The translations under genes were made by a program, and so were the position numbers. Shown one piece after another: positions 60,309 to 64,000 of a stretch of 64,000 bases of DNA. The notes beneath the pieces were generated by a model. That model saw only the letters and a list, made by a program, of their open reading frames with translations. It was not told the origin of the DNA and did not search any database. How positions within the stretch are numbered: the first letter of the stretch is position 1; the number at the start of each line of letters is the position of its first letter. Source of the DNA: Halobacterium jilantaiense (GTDB taxonomy: Archaea > Halobacteriota > Halobacteria > Halobacteriales > Halobacteriaceae); the NCBI RefSeq assembly GCF_900110535.1, contig NZ_FOJA01000001.1, positions 2,267,393 through 2,331,392 of the forward strand, written 5' to 3'.

Positions 60309-61271
60309 TCACTCCGCGTCGCCGAGCGACTCGCAGTCTCCGACGGCGTACGCGCGAGCGTCCTCCAGAATCGACTCCAGACGGTCGACGTCGGTGTCGT
60401 CGGCGTTCAGTTCGGCGAGCGCGTCCCCGATTCTCGTGGCAGCGCCCGCGAGCCGGTGGCGGCGCTCGTAGGACTCGGTGACGTCGGCGACCACGGTCAG
60501 CACGGCGGGCTCGTCGGTGCCCGGCGCGTCGAAGGGAATCTTGTGGACCTCCTCGACGCGCTCGCCGCCGTGTTCGTCGTCGACGTGCTGCTCGGGGACG
60601 TACAGCGGCTCCCCGGACTCGATTACCTGCTCGTCCTCCCGGCGGAACCGCTCCACGAGGTCGTCGGGCACCAGTTCGGACTCCATGCGGCCCTCGACCT
60701 CCTCGGGTGTCATCCCGTAGTTCTCAGCGCCCGACTCGTTCACGAGCAGGTACTCGCCGTCGAGCGTCTTCACGAGGACGCACTGCGGAAGGAGGTCGAG
60801 CGCCCGCCGCAGCCGCTGCTCGCCGCGCTCGGCGGCCTCGTGAGCGCGCCGCCGGCTGACCGCGTTCCGAACCGTGTTCGCCAGCACGGCGTACTGGTCG
60901 GTGCCGGTGTCTTTCTGGATGTAGTCGGTGACACCCGCCGAGATGGCGTCGCTCGCGATACCCTCGTTTCCGCGGCCGGTGAACAGCACGAACGGCAACT
61001 CGGGGTGGTCCTCGCGGACGGCCTCCAGTAACTCCAGCCCGTCCATCGAGTGCATCTCGTAGTCGGACACCACGCAGTCCACGTCCGCGACCAGACCGAG
61101 CGCAGCCTGCGGGTCCGTGACAGTCCGCACGGACAGCGGCGCGCCGCCGTCGTCGCGTTCGAGGTAGGTCGCAGTGAGGTCGGCGAACGCCTCGTCGTCC
61201 TCCACGTGGAGGACGCGAATCACGCTCGCGGCCGGGTCTCCGGTCTCAGACGCCCGGTTCCCGGTGTCCAT
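60309..61271 (-). CDS. REC-PAS response regulator without kinase domain
   Basis: 320 residues from ATG 61271. Receiver about residues 17-140 with phosphoacceptor D70 (VVSDYEMHSMDG) and the block ISAGVTDYIQKDTGTDQY, followed by a PAS domain (RRALDLLPQCVLVKTLDGEYLLVNESGAENYGMTPEEVEGR...EVHKIPFDAPGTDEPAVLTVVADVTESYERR). The C-terminal 55 residues are helical but lack HisKA and HATPase motifs, so it is not a kinase. The receiver is closely similar to that of the kinase at 24541-27165, pointing to duplication or a shared phosphorelay. It would relay a phosphoryl signal through PAS contacts. Confidence 0.88.
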   Translation of the reverse strand: MDTGNRASETGDPAASVIRVLHVEDDEAFADLTATYLERDDGGAPLSVRTVTDPQAALGLVADVDCVVSDYEMHSMDGLELLEAVREDHPELPFVLFTGRGNEGIASDAISAGVTDYIQKDTGTDQYAVLANTVRNAVSRRRAHEAAERGEQRLRRALDLLPQCVLVKTLDGEYLLVNESGAENYGMTPEEVEGRMESELVPDDLVERFRREDEQVIESGEPLYVPEQHVDDEHGGERVEEVHKIPFDAPGTDEPAVLTVVADVTESYERRHRLAGAATRIGDALAELNADDTDVDRLESILEDARAYAVGDCESLGDAE

Positions 61272-61333
61272 GTCGCGAGCCACGGCGACCGCAGGCAAAG
61301 GCGTTTCGCTCGCTCAACAGGTCTGGCGCGGTA

Positions 61334-61765
61334 TCACTCGTCGGCGACGGGCACCGTCAGCACCGGCGTCTCCGTGGACTCGACGACCTGCCGGGAGACG
61401 CTGCCAAGCATCGACTGCTCGAACTCGCCGCGCCGCGTCCCCATCACGACGAGGTCCGTGTGCCCGTCGTCGAGCGCCCCGAGAATCTCCTCCGCCGGGT
61501 CGCCCTCTCGCACGTCCGTGGTCACGGTGACGCCCGCGTCCTCCAGGCGCTCGGTGGTCTGCGAGACGGCGGCCTCGCCCTGCTCGTGGAGCTGTGCGGT
61601 CGCTTCGTCCTGCATCCCGTCGTCGAGCGTGAGGAACGCGCGGTCGTCGACGACGTAGAGAACGTCCACGGTCGCGTCGCGCCGGGCGGCGATGTCGGCG
61701 GCGTGGTCGACGACGCGCTCCATTGACTCGTGGCCGTCCGTCGGCAGCAGGATTCGGTCGTACAT
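61334..61765 (-). CDS. Universal stress protein (UspA family)
   Basis: 143 residues: DRILLPTDGHESMERVVDHAADIAARRDATVDVLYVVDDRAFL at the start and the ATP-binding VVMGTRRGEFEQSMLGSVSRQVVESTETPVLTV at the end (GxxGxxxxxxGSxxxxV pattern with a change in the first Gly). It is a stress-responsive nucleotide-binding protein of the cytoplasm. TAAAA at 61790-61794 (TTTTA on the minus strand) is 25-29 bases upstream. Downstream of it in the same direction is the REC-PAS gene, but a 62-base gap with a TATA-like region suggests separate transcription. Confidence 0.92.
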   Translation of the reverse strand: MYDRILLPTDGHESMERVVDHAADIAARRDATVDVLYVVDDRAFLTLDDGMQDEATAQLHEQGEAAVSQTTERLEDAGVTVTTDVREGDPAEEILGALDDGHTDLVVMGTRRGEFEQSMLGSVSRQVVESTETPVLTVPVADE

Positions 61766-62051
61766 GGGCGGCCGTACGGCGACCCGCGGTAAAACCGACG
61801 CGGATTCCGCGCAGCGTCGGGCTCCCCGTGTCCTCCAGCCGCCCGCTGGGGCCGCAGCGGGACAGCTATCAGTCGCCCGACGTGGTTCGTCGGGGTTACT
61901 CGTCGAACGGCACAGCCCGGGTTCGGCATCCCGACGACCCCCCGAAACGTCGCGGGCCGACGCGTATCAGCCGCCGAGGCGGCGGAAGTAACGCTCGCGT
62001 ACGAATCGGTGGTCGACACTGGCGGCGCTGCGGAGAAGTAGGGTCGAACAC

Positions 62052-62073
62052 GCCGAAGCTCGACGAGTTCGGC
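62052..62073. repeat. Bulged inverted repeat
   Basis: GCCGAA-G-CTCG-A-CGAG-TTCGGC: ten base pairs with one bulged G and a single-base loop. It may be a terminator-like hairpin, an operator, or chance. It lies about 115 bases before the probable glycoprotein promoter. Confidence 0.35.
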
Positions 62074-62186
62074 CCTAGTGCGGCCTTACGATTCGCGGCA
62101 CGCGACCCGCTCAGGAAAACACGTCGGCCACGAAACCAGTAGGGTCAGGGGCGCTGAAAGTAGCGCGCCGTTTGGTGATTCGGGCC

Positions 62187-62196
62187 AGATTATAAC
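62187..62196 (+). promoter_or_regulatory. Probable TATA region of the glycoprotein gene
   Basis: An AT-rich run, AGATTATAACA, lies 34-43 bases before the ATG at 62230, the only AT-rich segment in the last 100 bases of the gap. It predicts a short leader of about 10 bases. Confidence 0.45.
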
Positions 62197-62229
62197 AATG
62201 CGTGTGGCGGCCGACATGTTCTCTTGCGC

Positions 62230-64000
62230 ATGACAGGCACGAGTACCAGACGCAAAATCGGGGCCCTGCTGATGGCGCTGACAGTCGTTCTCTCCGCGGG
62301 AACGGCTGTCACAGCCACGTCTGGCGGGGTCTCGACACAGGCGAGTACAGTAGCGCAACAGGACGACGACGAGTCGCCGGCATCGGTCGCCACAGCCGAG
62401 GACGTCGAAGCCGACAGCATCGCGATGCAGAACGTCACCGTGACGGACCTGACGTTCCAGCTCGACGAGATCGAGGGCACCGAGGACGCCCTCCGTGACG
62501 GCTTCGCGTCCACGCTCGGCAACAACGTCGAGGGCTTCGACGCCGACGCCATTCAGATAGACAACATCCAGTCCGCTTCGATTACCATCGAGAACAACAC
62601 GGTCACCGTCGACGCCGACATCGGGTCTCTCGGGCTCGAAGGTGTTGAGGCCGACACCGTGAACTGGAACCGCTCGAACGGGAACGTCGTCGAGGGGATG
62701 CTCCTCGGCGGCAGCCTCACGTTCGAGTCGCTGTCCATCGAGGGGCTCAGCGTGGGTTCCCTGACAGTCGATGCGGGTCCGTCCGAGCCGGCGGAGCCAC
62801 CGGAGAACGAGACCACTGAGGAACCAACCACGGAAGAGCCGACCACGGAAGCACCGACGACTACCGAGGAGCCAACCACTACGGAGGAACCGACCACAGA
62901 AGAGCCGACCACCACCGAGGAGCCGACCACTACGGAGGAGCCGACCACTGAGGAGCCGACTACGGAAGAGCCGACTACGGAAGAGCCGACTACGGAAGAG
63001 CCGACGACTACCGAGGAGCCAACCACTACGGAGGAGCCGACCACTGAGGAGCCGACCACGGAAGAACCGACCACCGAGGAACCGACCACCGAGGAACCGA
63101 CCACCGAGGAACCGACCACCGAGGAACCGACCACCACCGAGGAGCCAACCACTACGGAGGAACCGACCACTGAGGAACCGACAACCACGGAAGAACCGAC
63201 GACCACCGAGGAACCGACCACTGAGGAGCCGACAACCACGGAAGAACCGACGACCACCGAGGAACCGACCACTGAGGAGCCGACGACCACCGAGGAGCCG
63301 ACCACTGAGGAGCCGACAACCACGGAAGAACCGACGACCTCCGAGGAACCGACCACTGAGGAGCCGACGACCACCGAGGAGCCGACCACCACCACGATGG
63401 CCCCACCCGGTGACGGGGACGGCGACGACGGTGGTGCCGGTGACGGCGACGAGAACGACACCGCGACCGTGACGTTCCAGAACCAGACGTCGAACGGGAC
63501 GGCTGTGAACGTCTCGTCCGTGACGCTGCCCGAGGACGGCTACGTGGCCGTCCACAACGACTCGCTGCTCGACGGTGACGTCACGGATAGCGTCATCGGC
63601 GTCTCGGAGTACCTCGAAGCCGGCACGCACGAGAACGTGACGGTGACGCTGTTCAACGTCTCTGGTGCCGACTTCAATGCCACGGGTGGTGAGAACATGA
63701 CTCTCGATGCGAACCAGACGCTCATCGCGATGCCGCACGAGGAGACCACTGGTGACGAGAGTTACGACTTCGTCTTCACCGGCGGAGTCGACGACGGGCC
63801 GTTCACCGCCGACGGTGAAGCGGTGACCGCGTCTGCGATGGTGTCCGTCGAGAACGCCACGGCGTCCGACGAGATGGACAACAACGAGACGACGACCAAC
63901 GACACCACCACGATGACGACCAACGGCAACGACACCACGACCGTCGCACCGCCGAACGGTGACGACGGCGACAACGGTGCCGGTGCCGGGGACGACAACG
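62230..64000 (+). CDS. Secreted glycoprotein with long Glu-Pro-Thr-Thr repeat (5' part)
   Basis: 590 codons are in the window with no stop; the gene runs past the right edge. A Sec-type signal peptide (TRRKIGALLMALTVVLSAGTAVTA) opens the protein. A folded N-terminal part of about 170 residues follows (VTDLTFQLDEIEGTEDALRD...), then a repeat of EPTTEEPTT/EPTTTEEPTT units from about residue 195 to 390. The third part resembles DUF7282 (VNVSSVTLPEDGYVAVHNDSLLDGDVTDSVIGVSEYLEAGTHENVTVTLF) with many N-glycosylation sequons. The Thr-rich repeat is a likely O-glycosylation stalk. A PGF-CTERM sorting signal would be expected beyond the edge. Confidence 0.85.
   Translation, partial: MTGTSTRRKIGALLMALTVVLSAGTAVTATSGGVSTQASTVAQQDDDESPASVATAEDVEADSIAMQNVTVTDLTFQLDEIEGTEDALRDGFASTLGNNVEGFDADAIQIDNIQSASITIENNTVTVDADIGSLGLEGVEADTVNWNRSNGNVVEGMLLGGSLTFESLSIEGLSVGSLTVDAGPSEPAEPPENETTEEPTTEEPTTEAPTTTEEPTTTEEPTTEEPTTTEEPTTTEEPTTEEPTTEEPTTEEPTTEEPTTTEEPTTTEEPTTEEPTTEEPTTEEPTTEEPTTEEPTTEEPTTTEEPTTTEEPTTEEPTTTEEPTTTEEPTTEEPTTTEEPTTTEEPTTEEPTTTEEPTTEEPTTTEEPTTSEEPTTEEPTTTEEPTTTTMAPPGDGDGDDGGAGDGDENDTATVTFQNQTSNGTAVNVSSVTLPEDGYVAVHNDSLLDGDVTDSVIGVSEYLEAGTHENVTVTLFNVSGADFNATGGENMTLDANQTLIAMPHEETTGDESYDFVFTGGVDDGPFTADGEAVTASAMVSVENATASDEMDNNETTTNDTTTMTTNGNDTTTVAPPNGDDGDNGAGAGDDN
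62815..63393 (+). repeat. Degenerate tandem repeat coding for EPTT(T)EEPTT
   Basis: About 580 bases of imperfect repeats built on GAGGAGCCGACCAC(T/C) and GAGGAACCGACCACC units of 12-15 bases. The register is kept in codons, and synonymous changes (CCA/CCG, GAA/GAG, ACT/ACC) are frequent, so the protein repeat is under selection while the DNA has drifted. The tandem layout makes length changes by slippage likely. The minus strand gives a long open frame of Ser/Val/Gly, which is only the shadow of the repeat. Confidence 0.9.

Larger units (their letters stand above)
61766..62229. other. 464-base intergenic region before the large glycoprotein gene
   Basis: No gene is apparent. It holds the UspA promoter at its left end, a GCCGCC-GA-GGCGGC palindrome at 61970-61983, a longer bulged inverted repeat at 62052-62073, and an AT-rich TATAACAATG segment near 62191 that is the likely promoter of the glycoprotein gene. 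Short open frames are basic and not coding-like. Confidence 0.5.

Noticed and set aside
62553-63461. Long minus-strand open frame of Ser-Val-Gly repeats
   Set aside because: It is the reverse reading of the EPTT repeat on the plus strand. The plus frame has a signal peptide, domains and sequons; the minus frame has only low-complexity repeat.

Overview
The window is a piece of a haloarchaeal chromosome, most like Halobacterium or a close relative. The evidence is a high-GC sequence with very acidic proteins, an archaeal ribosomal super-operon with haloarchaeal features (acidic S3 tail, helix-hairpin-helix extension on L32e, no L34e or L14e genes), a bacterioruberin carotenoid operon, an archaellin with a Halobacterium-type N-terminus, HalOD1 and KaiC/RAD55-like signalling proteins, Tat lipoproteins, and many promoters whose TATA-like box lies 25-31 bases before a start codon, as expected for leaderless transcripts.

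Layout. 1-7.3 kb: a cut-off gene, a Tat lipoprotein, and a leftward block of MFS transporter, methenyl-tetrahydromethanopterin cyclohydrolase (mch) and the C50 carotenoid genes crtD-lyeJ-cruF. 7.3-7.7 kb: a gene-poor stretch with an orphan tRNA T-arm-like sequence and tRNA-Gly(GCC). 8.0-22.1 kb: an unbroken rightward operon of a SPOUT RNA methyltransferase, 23 ribosomal proteins in the S10-spc order, the RNase P subunit Rnp1, and secY. 22.2-31.0 kb: an accessory block between secY and adk, holding an iron-type substrate-binding lipoprotein with a DtxR-like palindrome at its start, a membrane protein, a DsrE protein, a REC-4xPAS histidine kinase and a trkA-trkH pair. 31.1-34.8 kb: the remaining conserved part (adk, DUF106 YidC/EMC3-like, cmk, truB/cbf5) and tRNA-Pro(GGG). 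35.1-42.6 kb: a solitary archaellin, a second trkA-trkH pair, small membrane and signalling proteins, and a divergent FAD oxidoreductase / ornithine cyclodeaminase-like pair. 42.8-49.7 kb: MOSC protein, RAD55/KaiC-like ATPase with partner, glycosyltransferase, RFAP synthase, then a pseudo-ATPase, a coiled-coil zinc-ribbon protein, a Cys-containing acidic protein and transcription factor S. 49.7-62 kb: mostly single housekeeping and transport genes (Nudix, ZIP, DUF2071, SDR, secreted rhodanese, DUF6159, cupin, HAD, YchF/DRG-type GTPase, AEC, SMR), a bactofilin-like repeat protein, a REC-PAS regulator and UspA. 62.2 kb to the end: the start of a large secreted glycoprotein with a long Glu-Pro-Thr-Thr repeat, cut by the window edge.

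How it fits together. The core makes ribosomes, protein-export machinery and nucleotide kinases. Around it are functions for salt-loving life: K+ uptake (two Trk systems, matching a salt-in strategy), membrane carotenoids, cell-surface glycoproteins and archaella, iron capture, and sensing by PAS/REC proteins. mch and RFAP synthase, about 40 kb apart, both point to a methanopterin-type C1 carrier in a non-methanogen. The most promising little-described material is the pseudo-ATPase / coiled-coil zinc-ribbon cluster beside TFS, the bactofilin-like protein with its divergent RHH-like neighbour, and several palindromes placed exactly at predicted transcription starts. All assignments come from reading the sequence; no database search was run.
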